From NCBI GenBank assembly GCA_964576715.1, contig CAZNWE010000038.1:1-39506 (forward strand): a stretch of DNA of 39,506 nucleotides, given 5' to 3'. The stretch is from SLRI01 sp964576715 (GTDB lineage Bacteria > Pseudomonadota > Alphaproteobacteria > Geminicoccales > Geminicoccaceae). Shown here one piece after another: positions 1 through 8,618 of this stretch (within the stretch, counting starts at the first letter, position 1; each line of letters starts with the position of its first letter). The translations under genes and the position numbers were made by a program. The notes beneath the pieces were generated by a model, which worked only from the letters and a program-made list of their open reading frames with translations, was not told where the DNA came from and made no database searches.

Positions 1-1
1 C

Positions 2-577
2 CTCAAGGCCTATGACGGCCGCTTCAAGGATCTCTTCGAGGAAGTCTTCGCGGCCGAGTTCAAGGACAAGTTCGCGGCCGCCGGGATCACCTACGAGCAT
101 CGGCTGATCGACGACATGGTCGCCTGTGCGATGAAGTGGAACGGTGCGTTCGTCTGGGCCTGCAAGAACTACGACGGCGACGTCCAGTCCGACACCGTGG
201 CCCAGGGCTTCGGCTCCCTGGGCCTGATGACCTCGGTCCTGATGACCCCGGACGGCAAGACGGTCGAGGCCGAGGCCGCGCACGGCACCGTCACCCGCCA
301 CTACCGCGAGCACCAGAAGGGCAAGGCGACCTCGACCAACCCCATCGCCTCGATCTTCGCCTGGACCAGGGGGCTCGCCTACCGCGGCAAGCTCGACGGC
401 ACGCCCGAGGTGGAAAAGTTCGCGGCCACGCTCGAGAAGGTCTGCATCGACACCGTCGAGGGCGGCCAGATGACCAAGGACCTGGCGCTCCTGATCGGCC
501 CCGACCAGCCCTGGCTCACCACCGAGCAGTTCCTCGATGCGCTCGATCAGGGCCTCAAGGCGAAGATGACGGCTTGA
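2..577 (+). CDS. icd: NADP-dependent isocitrate dehydrogenase, C-terminal part
   Basis: The reading frame is open from the window edge, so only the last 191 or so residues are present. It would oxidatively decarboxylate isocitrate to 2-oxoglutarate with NADP in the TCA cycle. The visible sequence carries hallmarks of the dimeric (eukaryote/alphaproteobacterial) NADP-IDH type: the RLIDDMVA stretch, KNYDGDVQSD, and the NADP-binding region EAAHGTVTRHYREHQKG followed by STNPIASIFAWTRGL. The stop codon overlaps the TTG start proposed for the next gene (TTGA). Family assignment is secure; the start lies outside the window. Confidence 0.95.
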   Translation, partial: LKAYDGRFKDLFEEVFAAEFKDKFAAAGITYEHRLIDDMVACAMKWNGAFVWACKNYDGDVQSDTVAQGFGSLGLMTSVLMTPDGKTVEAEAAHGTVTRHYREHQKGKATSTNPIASIFAWTRGLAYRGKLDGTPEVEKFAATLEKVCIDTVEGGQMTKDLALLIGPDQPWLTTEQFLDALDQGLKAKMTA

Positions 578-1461
578 GCGCTGTCGGTCGCGCCACGGCG
601 ATCGGGCTCGTCGCGGTGCTGCTGACCGGCGAGGCCGGGGCCCAGGACCCCGCCCCGTCGATCGAGGACCTGCCGATCGACGGCGACGCCGCCGCCGACA
701 GCCAGCCGCTCTGGGAGGTCGGCGTCGTCGCCGCCGGCGGCTATCTGCCCGACTACCCGGCCGCCGACGAGAACAGCGCCCAGGCCATTGCACTGCCCTA
801 CGCCGTCTATCGCGGCGATTTCCTGCGGCTCGGCGATCGCGGCGTGGCGCGCGGCATCTTCGCCGATACCGAGCGGATCGAGCTCGATGTCGGCATCGAT
901 GCCGCCTTTCGCGTCGATTCCGACGACAACGAGGCCCGCGAGGGCATGGCCGATCTCGACTACCTGCTCGAGGCCGGGCCGCGCCTGACGTGGTACATCC
1001 TGCCGCGCGAGCAGCGCAACCAGCTCTACCTCTCCGTGGCCGGCCGGGCGGTGTTCTCGACCGACTTCGCCAATGTTCGCTACGAGGGGATCACCGTGGC
1101 GCCGCGCCTGACCTACTGGCGCAACAACATCGCCGGCCGCGACCTCAACGCCACCGTCTGGCTCGAGCCGATCTTCGGCTTCGACGGCCTCAACGACTAT
1201 TTCTACGAGGTCCGCCCGAAGGACGCCCGCCCCGGCCGCCCCGCCTTCCAGGCCGACGACGGCTATATCGGCACGGAGCTCAGCCTCGGCCTCTCCTACG
1301 GCTTCAGCGAGCGCCTGCGCGCCTTCGGCGGCATCCAGTTCGGCTACTGGGGCAACTCGGCCAACGATTCCAGCCCGCTGCACCGCGACGACCTCACCCT
1401 CGGCATCGGCGGCGGCCTCCGCTGGACCATCTTCGCCAGTGAGCGACGGGTCGAAAGGTAG
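574..1461 (+). CDS. MipA/OmpV family outer-membrane protein
   Basis: A 295-residue protein with a probable Sec signal peptide (hydrophobic residues 9-18, likely cut after AGA near residue 24). The mature part alternates short amphipathic strands, with motifs such as LPYAVYRGDFLRLGDRG, RLTWYI and a final strand ending WTIF, as expected for a small outer-membrane beta-barrel. The MipA/OmpV family includes proteins scaffolding murein enzymes and OmpV porin-like proteins; the exact role here is unknown. No ATG or GTG lies at a suitable place. TTG at 574 is chosen because it directly precedes the signal peptide and overlaps the icd stop (TTGA), suggesting translational coupling. Family call fairly sure, start moderately sure. 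Confidence 0.75.
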   Translation: MSAVGRATAIGLVAVLLTGEAGAQDPAPSIEDLPIDGDAAADSQPLWEVGVVAAGGYLPDYPAADENSAQAIALPYAVYRGDFLRLGDRGVARGIFADTERIELDVGIDAAFRVDSDDNEAREGMADLDYLLEAGPRLTWYILPREQRNQLYLSVAGRAVFSTDFANVRYEGITVAPRLTYWRNNIAGRDLNATVWLEPIFGFDGLNDYFYEVRPKDARPGRPAFQADDGYIGTELSLGLSYGFSERLRAFGGIQFGYWGNSANDSSPLHRDDLTLGIGGGLRWTIFASERRVER

Positions 1462-1470
1462 GAAGAAGAT

Positions 1471-1540
1471 GTGGGGGAAATGATTTCCCCCACGCCCCCT
1501 CCAAATTTGGTTGGGGTGTGGGGAAGATCATCTTCCCCAC
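1471..1540. repeat. Cluster of three palindromes, possible bidirectional terminator or REP-like element
   Basis: Two perfect 23-nt palindromes, each with 11-bp arms around one central base, lie at 1471-1493 (arm GTGGGGGAAAT) and 1518-1540 (arm GTGGGGAAGAT). Their arms are near-copies of each other. Between them, 1496-1516 forms a third, imperfect hairpin around CCAAATTTGG. The cluster sits between the 3' ends of two convergent genes, the MipA-type gene and the PIN toxin, where a two-way terminator or a repeated extragenic palindrome is expected. Pairing is seen directly; function is inferred. Confidence 0.7.
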
Positions 1541-1553
1541 GTTTCTTGGCGAA

Positions 1554-1958
1554 TCACCAGCTGACCGGAACGCCGTAGCGGACGATGGCGTCGTCGTTGG
1601 TGAGCACGGTGGCACCCAGGCGCTGGGCGGCGGCGACCAGCGCCCGGTCGAACAGGTCGGCATGCAGCCGCGGCAGGTTGGCCGCCTGCTCGGCCATCGC
1701 GTCGTCAAAGGCAACAAGCAAGAAGCCCTGATGGCGGAGCATCGGCCCGAGTGCTGGATGGCTTGGCGACCAGAAAGCCGGCAACCGGCCGAGCCGTTCC
1801 TTGATGGCGATCTCCCAGACGGTGGTGGCGAGAATCGAGCAACGCTCCGGCGCCGACTCCAGCAGCCGAATAATGCCAGCAGGCAGACGGTCGTCGCCGG
1901 TATAGAAGTCGATCAGGGCACAAGCGTCGGCGAGGTAGCGGCTCAACCGATGCCCCAC
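1554..1958 (-). CDS. vapC: PIN-domain toxin, VapC type
   Basis: A 134-residue PIN-domain ribonuclease, the usual length for VapC toxins. The acidic metal-binding residues can be placed: D11 (LADACALIDF), E49 (TTVWEIAIKERLGRL), the HADLFDRALVA motif with D101/D104, and D122/D123 in LTNDDAI. VapC toxins cleave tRNA or rRNA to stop translation when the antitoxin is lost. It is the second gene of a two-gene unit. Its start lies within the last 16 nt of the antitoxin gene, so translation is probably coupled. All catalytic residues appear intact. Confidence 0.88.
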   Translation of the reverse strand: MGHRLSRYLADACALIDFYTGDDRLPAGIIRLLESAPERCSILATTVWEIAIKERLGRLPAFWSPSHPALGPMLRHQGFLLVAFDDAMAEQAANLPRLHADLFDRALVAAAQRLGATVLTNDDAIVRYGVPVSW

Positions 1959-2200
1959 TCCCGCACCTCGTCCTCGCTCATCGGTGCGAGCGCGCGATCG
2001 ATGTCCTGCCGGCTGAGGCCGGACTGCGCGAAAACTTCCCTCGCCGACCCGAAGCGCGGTCTCCCCTTGGCCGGCTCCATCGGCACCAGCCGCGCCACCG
2101 CCCGGTTGCGTTTGGTAATGATGACCTCCTCACCCGCCGCCACCGCCTCGAGCAGCGCCGAGAGCGACGTCTTGGCCTCGTAGACATTGACCTGACGCAT
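1943..2200 (-). CDS. Phd/YefM-family antitoxin
   Basis: An 85-residue protein with the typical Phd/YefM N-terminal DNA-binding fold: start VNVYEAKTSLSALLEAVAAGE, then VIITKRNRAVARLVP. The charged C-terminal tail (about residues 45-85) would wrap and neutralise the PIN toxin encoded immediately downstream. Antitoxins of this family repress their own operon by binding palindromes near the promoter. The pair is a type II toxin-antitoxin system, combining a Phd-type antitoxin with a VapC-type toxin, a common arrangement in alphaproteobacteria. Confidence 0.88.
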   Translation of the reverse strand: MRQVNVYEAKTSLSALLEAVAAGEEVIITKRNRAVARLVPMEPAKGRPRFGSAREVFAQSGLSRQDIDRALAPMSEDEVREWGIG

Positions 2201-2343
2201 AGCGGATTCCTCAATGGGAAACGAGACGACTAGACCATCTTTCTGACCAGATCAACCTCGACAGACGTCGAGCTTTGGCCCCGGGATGGCTGCACGCTGC
2301 CGCCCGACTATCGCTGGCTCGTCTTGGCGTGCGGCGCTGGCGC

Positions 2344-4302
2344 TTACTGGGTGGCGCCGAGAAAGCGGTCGAGCCAGCGCTTGAGATCGTGCAGCACGTA
2401 GGTCTGGCCACCATCGCCGCGCGCCGGCCGGGTCGGTTTCGCCGCCGGCAGGGCGAGGCCGGCCAACAGTTCCGGGGGCGGCGTCTCGCGCATCACCTGG
2501 GCCCAAAGCCGCGCCGGCAAGCTGGCGCCGGAGATGCCGGGCATCGATCGGTTGTCGTCGCGGCCGACCCAGACGCCGAGGATCAGGTCGCCCGAGAAGC
2601 CGACGAACCAGGCATCGCGGTTGCCCTGGGTGGTGCCCGTCTTGCCCATGACCTGGCGATCCGGCAGGGAAGCCGCCTGCCCCGAGCCATAGCGGACGAC
2701 GTTCGTCAGCATGGTGCGCAGCTGCCGGGCGACCAACGGGTCGACGACCTGCACCTCGCTGTGGCGATGCTGGTAGAGGACGCGGGCCCCGGCGTCGCTT
2801 ACCCGCTCGACGCCGAAGACCGGCCGGCGCAAGCCGTCGGTGGCGAACACCTGGTAGGCGGCGGTGAGCTCGAGCGGCGTCACCTCCGAGGTGCCGAGCG
2901 CCAGCGACGGCACCGGGCGCAGCGGGCTCGAGATGCCGAGCAGCCGGGCGCGCTCCGCCACCTGGACGATGCCGACCTCCTGGCCGAGGCGCACCGCGGC
3001 GGTATTGATCGAGCGGGCAAGCGCCTCGTCGAGGCTCACCGCGGCGTACTCCCGCCCACCCTGGTTGCCGGCCGTCCAACCATCGATGGTCAGCGGCCGG
3101 GCATCGACGCTGTCACCCGGCGCCCAACCGTTCTCGAGCGCGGCGAGAAAGACGAAGGGCTTGAACGCAGAGCCGGGCTGGCGGCGGCCGAAGGCGGCGC
3201 GGTTGAACCGGTCGGTCCGGTAGCTGCGCCCGCCGACCATGGCGCGGACGGCACCGCGGCCGTCGAGGAGGACCAATGCCGCTTCGATCCCGGGCTGGTC
3301 GGCGAGCTGGCTGGCGACGATCCGCTCCGCCGCCCGTTGCACCTGCGGGTCGAGCGTGGTGCGGACGACCCAGCTTTGCTGCGGCTTGCCGAGATGCTCG
3401 GTCAAACTGTCCAGCACCCAGTCGGTGAAGTGGCCGGCCACCTCCGAGCCCCCGGCGGTCGCGAGGCGGGCCGGGTTGGCCCGCGCCGCGGCGGCCTCGT
3501 CGGCGGTGATCTTGCCGGTCTCGACCATCAGCCTGAGGACGGTGGCGGCACGCCGGTTGGCGCGGTCGAGGTCGTTGGTGGGGGCGAAGCGCGACGGCGC
3601 CTGCAGCAGCCCGGCGATGAGCGCCGCCTCGGCGAGGTCGACCTCGGCCGCCGGCTTGCCGAAATAGCGCTGCGCCGCTGCCTCCACGCCATAGGCGCCG
3701 GCACCGAGATAGACCCGGTTGAGGTAGAGCTCGAGGATCTGGTCCTTGCTGAGCCGCGCTTCGAGCCAAAGGGCGAGGATCAGCTCCTGCATCTTGCGCT
3801 TGAGGGCACGTTCGGGGGTGAGGAAGAGATTCTTGGCGAGCTGTTGGGTGAGCGTGCTGCCGCCGGCGACGACACCACCGGCCGCGAGATTGCTCAAGAG
3901 CGCCCTGATGGTGCCCCTGAGATCGACGCCGAAATGGCGGTAGAAGCGGCGGTCCTCGGTGGCGATCACGGCGTCCTTCAGGACCGCGCTCACCTCGCCG
4001 AGCCGGACGAAGGCGGTCCCTGCAGCACCGCGTTCGGCGAGCACGCTGCCGTCGGCGGCGATCAACGTGACCCTGGCCTGCTCGGCGTCGGCGAACAGCG
4101 CGTCGGTATCCGGCAAGTCCGGCGCGTAGAGGACGAACAGCCCGACCCACAGCACGAAGCCGGCGACGATCAGCGGCGGCACGAGGCGGCCCAACCGGCG
4201 CCAGGGCCGGCGCAAAGGCTGGTGTCGTTGGCGCCCGGGCGATCGCTGGCCGGCGGGCCGACGAGGCTGGGGGCCGGGTGCACGCAGGCGTCGGGTCATC
4301 AA
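2344..4302 (-). CDS. Class A penicillin-binding protein (transglycosylase/transpeptidase)
   Basis: A 652-residue bifunctional peptidoglycan synthase. A basic cytoplasmic N-terminus (residues 1-40) precedes one membrane anchor (about 42-61). The glycosyltransferase-51 domain shows ATEDRRFYRHFGVD with catalytic E116, GGSTLTQQLAKNLFL (148-161) and the ELYLN motif. The transpeptidase domain has S378 in SAFK, S431 in SIN and KTGT at 554-557, so both activities look intact. It polymerises lipid II and crosslinks peptides outside the inner membrane. Length and short loops resemble the compact PBP1a/2A-like group more than E. coli PBP1a. It is a single minus-strand unit, divergent from fdhD. ATG codons at 4302 and 4299 are equivalent choices. 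Confidence 0.93.
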   Translation of the reverse strand: MMTRRLRAPGPQPRRPAGQRSPGRQRHQPLRRPWRRLGRLVPPLIVAGFVLWVGLFVLYAPDLPDTDALFADAEQARVTLIAADGSVLAERGAAGTAFVRLGEVSAVLKDAVIATEDRRFYRHFGVDLRGTIRALLSNLAAGGVVAGGSTLTQQLAKNLFLTPERALKRKMQELILALWLEARLSKDQILELYLNRVYLGAGAYGVEAAAQRYFGKPAAEVDLAEAALIAGLLQAPSRFAPTNDLDRANRRAATVLRLMVETGKITADEAAAARANPARLATAGGSEVAGHFTDWVLDSLTEHLGKPQQSWVVRTTLDPQVQRAAERIVASQLADQPGIEAALVLLDGRGAVRAMVGGRSYRTDRFNRAAFGRRQPGSAFKPFVFLAALENGWAPGDSVDARPLTIDGWTAGNQGGREYAAVSLDEALARSINTAAVRLGQEVGIVQVAERARLLGISSPLRPVPSLALGTSEVTPLELTAAYQVFATDGLRRPVFGVERVSDAGARVLYQHRHSEVQVVDPLVARQLRTMLTNVVRYGSGQAASLPDRQVMGKTGTTQGNRDAWFVGFSGDLILGVWVGRDDNRSMPGISGASLPARLWAQVMRETPPPELLAGLALPAAKPTRPARGDGGQTYVLHDLKRWLDRFLGATQ

Positions 4303-4366
4303 GCTCCGGGGTCAGCTCGGGTCGGGCGACATCGATGCTGGTCGAGATCGCAGGCGCAGCTGTCGA

Positions 4367-4394
4367 TTGCAAGCGTCCGTCATGCGCCTAGCAT
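4367..4394 (+). promoter_or_regulatory. Possible sigma70-type promoter for fdhD
   Basis: TTGCAA (4367-4372) and TAGCAT (4389-4394) are separated by 16 nt and lie about 40 nt before the fdhD start, in the divergent spacer to the penicillin-binding-protein gene. The match to consensus is moderate and rests on pattern alone. Confidence 0.25.
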
Positions 4395-4432
4395 GCGGTT
4401 GCGCAACGCTGTTGTAGGAGCGACGAGCAAGC

Positions 4433-5338
4433 ATGGCGCCATCCGACCCGGCCTTCGGCCGCAGCCTGATCCTGCCGGAGCCCGAGAATCCACGGCTGAC
4501 GCGGCGAGTCGACGGCATCGACCACGAAGGCCAGCCGGCCACCGCCGCCGTGGTTCACGAACGGCCGCTCACCCTCTTTCTCAACGATCAGGAGATCGTC
4601 ACGATGATGACGATCGGCGATCATCCCGATTACCTGGCGTTGGGCTATCTCCTCAATCAGAACATGCTGCGGCCCGACGACCGGGTAACCGCGATCGACT
4701 GCGACGAGGACCTCGCGGTGGTGGTGGTGCGCACCGCGCGCGCCACCGACTACGAGGCCAAGCTCAAGAAGAAGGTGCGGACCTCGGGTTGCGCACAAGG
4801 CACCGTCTTCGGTGATCTGATGGAGAAGTTCGAGGAGGTGCGGCTGCCGGCGACAGCGGTGATCCGGACCTCCTGGCTCTATGCCCTGATGAAGGCGATC
4901 AACACCTGCCCGTCGCTCTATCTCGAGGCCGGTGCCATCCATGGCTGCGCGCTCTGCCAGGGGCCCGAGGTCCTGCTCTACATGGAAGATGTCGGCCGCC
5001 ACAACGCGGTGGACAAGATCGCGGGCTACATGTTCCGCCACGGGCTCGCGGCGGACGACAAGCTCTTCTATACCACCGGCCGGCTGACCTCGGAGATGGT
5101 GATCAAGACGGTGCAGATGGGCATCCCGATCCTGGTCTCGCGCTCGGGCTTCACCGCCTGGGGGGTCGACCTCGCCCGCCAGGCCGGCCTCACGCTGATC
5201 GGGCGGGCGCGGGGGCGGCGGTTCCTGGCGCTTTCCGGCGCCGAGCGGATCGTCTTCGACGCCGACCTCGGTGCTGTCGACGACGAGGATCGCAAGCACC
5301 GCCGCAAGGCCGCCGAGCCGGACAATGCGCATGGCTGA
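4433..5338 (+). CDS. fdhD: Formate dehydrogenase accessory sulfurtransferase FdhD
   Basis: A 301-residue FdhD. In characterised members it transfers sulfur from a cysteine desulfurase to the molybdenum-bis-MGD cofactor of formate dehydrogenase before insertion. Seen here: ERPLTLFLNDQEIVTMM, the loop TSGCAQGT with C120 (E. coli FdhD has two cysteines in this loop, here only one), HGCALC (170-175) and the conserved EDVGRHNAVDKIAGY (185-199), then TTGRLTSEMV. It overlaps the start of mobA, the next step in making the same cofactor, so the pair is a coupled maturation operon. No formate dehydrogenase subunit gene is in the window. Confidence 0.95.
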   Translation: MAPSDPAFGRSLILPEPENPRLTRRVDGIDHEGQPATAAVVHERPLTLFLNDQEIVTMMTIGDHPDYLALGYLLNQNMLRPDDRVTAIDCDEDLAVVVVRTARATDYEAKLKKKVRTSGCAQGTVFGDLMEKFEEVRLPATAVIRTSWLYALMKAINTCPSLYLEAGAIHGCALCQGPEVLLYMEDVGRHNAVDKIAGYMFRHGLAADDKLFYTTGRLTSEMVIKTVQMGIPILVSRSGFTAWGVDLARQAGLTLIGRARGRRFLALSGAERIVFDADLGAVDDEDRKHRRKAAEPDNAHG

Positions 5339-5981
5339 CCACAGGGTCGGCGGCCTCCTCCTGGCGGGCGGCCAGGCGCGGCGCATGGGGGGTGGTGACA
5401 AGTGCCTGCTGACGCTTGCCGGGCGGCCGATGCTGCGTCATGCGATCGACCGCCTGCGGCCGCAGGTCGGGGCATTGGCCCTCAACGCGAACGGCGATCC
5501 GGCGCGGTTTGCGATCTTCGACCTGCCCGTCGTCGCCGACGTCGTCGACGGCTTCGCCGGCCCGTTGGCGGGGGTGCTGACCGGGATGAGCTGGCTGGGT
5601 CGCGTCGATCCCCGGGCCGCATGGCTGGCCACCGCGGCAACCGACACGCCGTTCTTTCCCGCCGACCTCGTGGTGCGACTGCTCGAAGCGGCGACGGCCA
5701 GGAATGCCGAGGTCGCGCTGGCGAGCTCGGCCGGGCAGGCGCATCCGGTGTTCGGCCTGTGGCGAGTGTCGCTCGAGCCGGCACTGCGCCGCGCTTTGGT
5801 GGCAGAGGACGAGCGCAAGATCGACCGCTTTGCCAGCCGCTACACGGTGGCCGAGGTGGTGTTCGACACGCCCGGCTACGACCCGTTCTTCAACGTCAAC
5901 CGGCCAGCCGACCTCGCCGCAGCGGTGCGGCTGTCAAAGCTCGTCGAAGAGGGACCGCAACCGCTGGAGCGCGGTTCGTAG
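5331..5981 (+). CDS. mobA: Molybdenum cofactor guanylyltransferase MobA
   Basis: A 216-residue protein that attaches GMP to molybdopterin, making the MGD form used by formate dehydrogenases. The nucleotide-binding signature LLLAGGQARRMGGGDK lies near the N-terminus, TDTPFF supplies the metal-binding Asp, and FFNVNRPADL is the family's C-terminal motif. The ATG at 5331 overlaps the last codons of fdhD; ATG at 5325 would add two residues. The 3' end overlaps the convergent aminotransferase gene by 48 nt. Confidence 0.92.
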   Translation: MADHRVGGLLLAGGQARRMGGGDKCLLTLAGRPMLRHAIDRLRPQVGALALNANGDPARFAIFDLPVVADVVDGFAGPLAGVLTGMSWLGRVDPRAAWLATAATDTPFFPADLVVRLLEAATARNAEVALASSAGQAHPVFGLWRVSLEPALRRALVAEDERKIDRFASRYTVAEVVFDTPGYDPFFNVNRPADLAAAVRLSKLVEEGPQPLERGS

Positions 5982-7094
5982 CCGCTCGCTCTCGATCGCG
6001 AAGCAGATGCGGATGTGCCCCTCGTTGGCTTCACCGAAGGTATAGCCGGCGGCGATCCCGACCTTGCAGCGCTGCAGTGCCGACTTGGCGAAGGCGAGGC
6101 TGTCGGTCAGGCCCGCGAGGCGGGGAAAGGCGTAGAACGCGCCTTCCGGCTCAGGCAGCTGCACCTTGGGGTGGCTGCCGACCAGTTCCATGACGATGTC
6201 GCGATTGGTTCGGGTGCGCTCGACGAAGGAGCGGACGAAGCTCTCGCCACGCTGCAGGGCCGCGAGGCCGCCGGCCTGGGCGAAGACGGTGGCACCGGTA
6301 TTGTTGCATTCCGCGAGGACCGCCATCGGCTCGACGAGGTGGCGGGGCGTGACCATCCAGCCCAGTCGCCAGCCGGTCATCGCCCAGGCCTTGGAGAAGC
6401 CGTTCAGGACGAAGACCGGCTCGTCCTCGCCGGCGATCTCGAGCAGCGAGAAGGCGGGATCGCGCCCGGCGAAGACGTTGCGATGGTAGACCTCGTCGGC
6501 GATCAGGCCGAGCCCGTGGCGGCGGCAGAGCTCGAGCAGCGCGATGCCCTCGTCCGGGCGCATGATCCAGCCGGTCGGGTTCGAGGGCGAGTTGACGTAG
6601 ACGGCCTTGGTCCGCGTGGTCACGGCGGCCTCGACCGCAGCGAGATCCAACTGCCAGCGACCATCGCCGATCTGCAGCCGCACGTCGACGTGTCGCGCCC
6701 CCATCAGCTGAGCCGCGACCCTGACATTGGGCCAGTAGGGGCCGATCAGGATGATCTCGTCGTCGCGCTCGAGCAGGCATTCGCAGGCGACGACGACGGA
6801 GAGCATGGTCGAGCCGGCGACCGAGATCCGGTCGGGGTGCAGGTCGAGCCCGTAGAGCGCGTCGAGATAGGCCTTGAGGCCGTCACGCAGTGCCGGGGTG
6901 CCGCGCGGATAGGAGTAGAAGGTCTGCCCCTGGTCGAGGGCCGTTTTCGCAGCGTCGCGGATGAACGCCGGTGTGACGATGTCGCTCTCGCCGAACCACA
7001 GCGGGATGACCTCAGGATCGCCCAGGGCAGCGCTCGCCACCTTGCTGATGCCGGAAAGCTCGAATCGCTCGATCGTCTCGCGTATTGCGCCCAT
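5934..7094 (-). CDS. PLP-dependent aminotransferase, class I/II (aspartate aminotransferase fold)
   Basis: A 386-residue fold-type I aminotransferase. Markers: YPRGTPALR (substrate/cofactor loop), NSPSNPTG with N172, DEVYHRNVFAG with D200, and NGFSKAWAMTGWRLGW with Schiff-base K235 and R243 for the cofactor phosphate. A C-terminal HIRICFA holds the likely carboxylate-binding arginine. The amino-donor specificity cannot be told from sequence; bacterial homologues are annotated as aspartate or related aminotransferases. ATG 7094 is chosen because family homology begins there; the frame stays open upstream but that extension looks like non-coding sequence. The coding end runs 48 nt into the end of convergent mobA. 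Confidence 0.88.
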   Translation of the reverse strand: MGAIRETIERFELSGISKVASAALGDPEVIPLWFGESDIVTPAFIRDAAKTALDQGQTFYSYPRGTPALRDGLKAYLDALYGLDLHPDRISVAGSTMLSVVVACECLLERDDEIILIGPYWPNVRVAAQLMGARHVDVRLQIGDGRWQLDLAAVEAAVTTRTKAVYVNSPSNPTGWIMRPDEGIALLELCRRHGLGLIADEVYHRNVFAGRDPAFSLLEIAGEDEPVFVLNGFSKAWAMTGWRLGWMVTPRHLVEPMAVLAECNNTGATVFAQAGGLAALQRGESFVRSFVERTRTNRDIVMELVGSHPKVQLPEPEGAFYAFPRLAGLTDSLAFAKSALQRCKVGIAAGYTFGEANEGHIRICFAIESERLRTALQRLRSLFDEL

Positions 7095-7134
7095 GCCCTG
7101 CCCCGTCGCCAATGGTCGCCTCGTGATAGACGGC

Positions 7135-8613
7135 TCAGGTCGCCGGCGCCAGGGGGCCCGCCAGCGGCGCTCCAGAATTGCCGAGGGTCGGCAGCAGGGT
7201 GCAATCCAGCGGCCAGTCGAAGACGAAACTGCTGCCGCGCGACGGCTGCCCGGCACGGTGCTCGACCCGGATATGGCCGCCCAGTCGCTGGATTATCCGC
7301 CGGACCAAGGCGAGGCCGATGCCACATCCGGCCGGCCGCTTGTCGTGCGCGCGAAACAGGTCGAAGATCCGCTCATGCGCGTCCGGCGGAATACCGGGTC
7401 CGTCGTCACTGACCCGGAACAGCACGCGCTGGCCGATGCGCGCGACGCCGATGGTGAGCTCGACGGCGTCACCGTCGTGATGAGTGATCGCGTTGTCGAT
7501 CAGATTGCGGAGCACCAGGGCGAGCGGCGGCTCGGCGGTAAACAGGGTCGGCAGCTCGCCTTCGAGCCTCAGCTTGACCGTCTTGGTCGGCGCCAGCAGC
7601 TGGAGCTGCTCGTTGACGAGGGTCTCGATGTCGCAGGGCCGGGGCGGTCCGGACATCTGGCTCGCCTGGGCATAACGCAGCAGGTTCTGCAGCATGCTGT
7701 CCATTCGCGCGATCTGGTCGCGGAGCCGCTCGAGATTGTCGAGGGCCGAATCGGGCAGGCAGGCGGCGTCGGCCTCGATCCAGCTGATGATGGTACCGAT
7801 GGCGCGCAGCGGCGCGCGCAGGTCATGGCCGACGGTCGCGGCGAAACTGTCGAGATCGCTGTTGGAGCGCTCGAGCTCCGCCGTGTAGGCGGCGATGCCA
7901 TTGGTCATCGCATCCATCTCGGCGGCGAGTTCGGCGATCTCGTCGCTGCCCTCCAGGCGAAAATCGGCCCGGCGACGCCCGTTGCTCGTCGCTCTGAGCT
8001 TTTCCTCGAGCTGCCGGATCGGACGGATCACCAGGCGGTCGACGCCGACGAACAGGCTGAGCGCCATGCCGAGCCCGGCGACCACGAGGCTGCCGGTCAC
8101 GGCCAGGTTGACCTGCTTGATCGCCTGCTTGATCGAGGCCAGCGGATAGCCGGCCGCAACGGTCCAGCCCCAGAGGTCCAGGGTTCGCCCGACCAGGAGA
8201 AAAGGCTCGCCGCCGAGCTCGTCGATGAACGTGTCGTCGCCGGCCGCCAGGCGATCGCGCAGCCGGGCGAGTTCGGTCGGCAGCAGCTCGGCCGGATGGA
8301 GAACCCGGCCGTCGCGATCGCCGACCACCAGCAGCACATTGGCGCGCGCCGCGAGTTCCGCCAAGTCCTCGAGGGCGCTGGCCTTGTAGCGCTCGACGTA
8401 GACGTCGACCGCATCGAGTCCGTAGCTTTGCAGGACGTGCTGCCGTTCGCGGATCAGCCGGATGGCCGCGTTGTCGAGAATATGCGCCAACAGTGCCGAG
8501 CGCTGGCCGACCATCTGGCGGTCCTGGGTGTAGCTGCTGACGGTCCATTGCAGGGCGAGGCCGGCGAGGACGACCGGCAGCAGGACAATGAGGAATTTTT
8601 TGCGCAACCGCAT
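7135..8613 (-). CDS. Membrane sensor histidine kinase with periplasmic sensor domain
   Basis: A 492-residue kinase. TM1 is about residues 7-28, followed by a periplasmic segment (29-168) with Cache-like features (LLVVGDRDGRVLHP, GWTVAAGYP), TM2 (about 170-190), and a HAMP-type linker (RLVIRPIRQLEEKLRA). The HisKA region has phosphoacceptor H263 in VGHDLRAPLRAI. The ATPase domain shows the N box (NLIDNA, N370/N374), DDGPGIP and GCGIGLALVRRI. It is encoded 5 nt after a periplasmic binding protein, so the pair probably forms one sensing unit. No response regulator is nearby; the partner must be elsewhere. The ligand is unknown. Confidence 0.9.
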   Translation of the reverse strand: MRLRKKFLIVLLPVVLAGLALQWTVSSYTQDRQMVGQRSALLAHILDNAAIRLIRERQHVLQSYGLDAVDVYVERYKASALEDLAELAARANVLLVVGDRDGRVLHPAELLPTELARLRDRLAAGDDTFIDELGGEPFLLVGRTLDLWGWTVAAGYPLASIKQAIKQVNLAVTGSLVVAGLGMALSLFVGVDRLVIRPIRQLEEKLRATSNGRRRADFRLEGSDEIAELAAEMDAMTNGIAAYTAELERSNSDLDSFAATVGHDLRAPLRAIGTIISWIEADAACLPDSALDNLERLRDQIARMDSMLQNLLRYAQASQMSGPPRPCDIETLVNEQLQLLAPTKTVKLRLEGELPTLFTAEPPLALVLRNLIDNAITHHDGDAVELTIGVARIGQRVLFRVSDDGPGIPPDAHERIFDLFRAHDKRPAGCGIGLALVRRIIQRLGGHIRVEHRAGQPSRGSSFVFDWPLDCTLLPTLGNSGAPLAGPLAPAT

Positions 8614-8618
8614 GGGGT

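Noticed and set aside
2201..2343. A short plus-strand peptide-like run (VELWPRDGCTLPPDYRW) between the antitoxin and PBP genes
   Set aside because: It looks protein-like but has no start codon, no recognised family and too little length; left as unexplained spacer.
2252..4815. Long open frames on both strands across the penicillin-binding-protein gene (plus 2275-4815, minus 2252-3079)
   Set aside because: They are arginine/alanine/glycine-rich and have no family features; they result from high third-position GC. The PBP frame carries all catalytic motifs.
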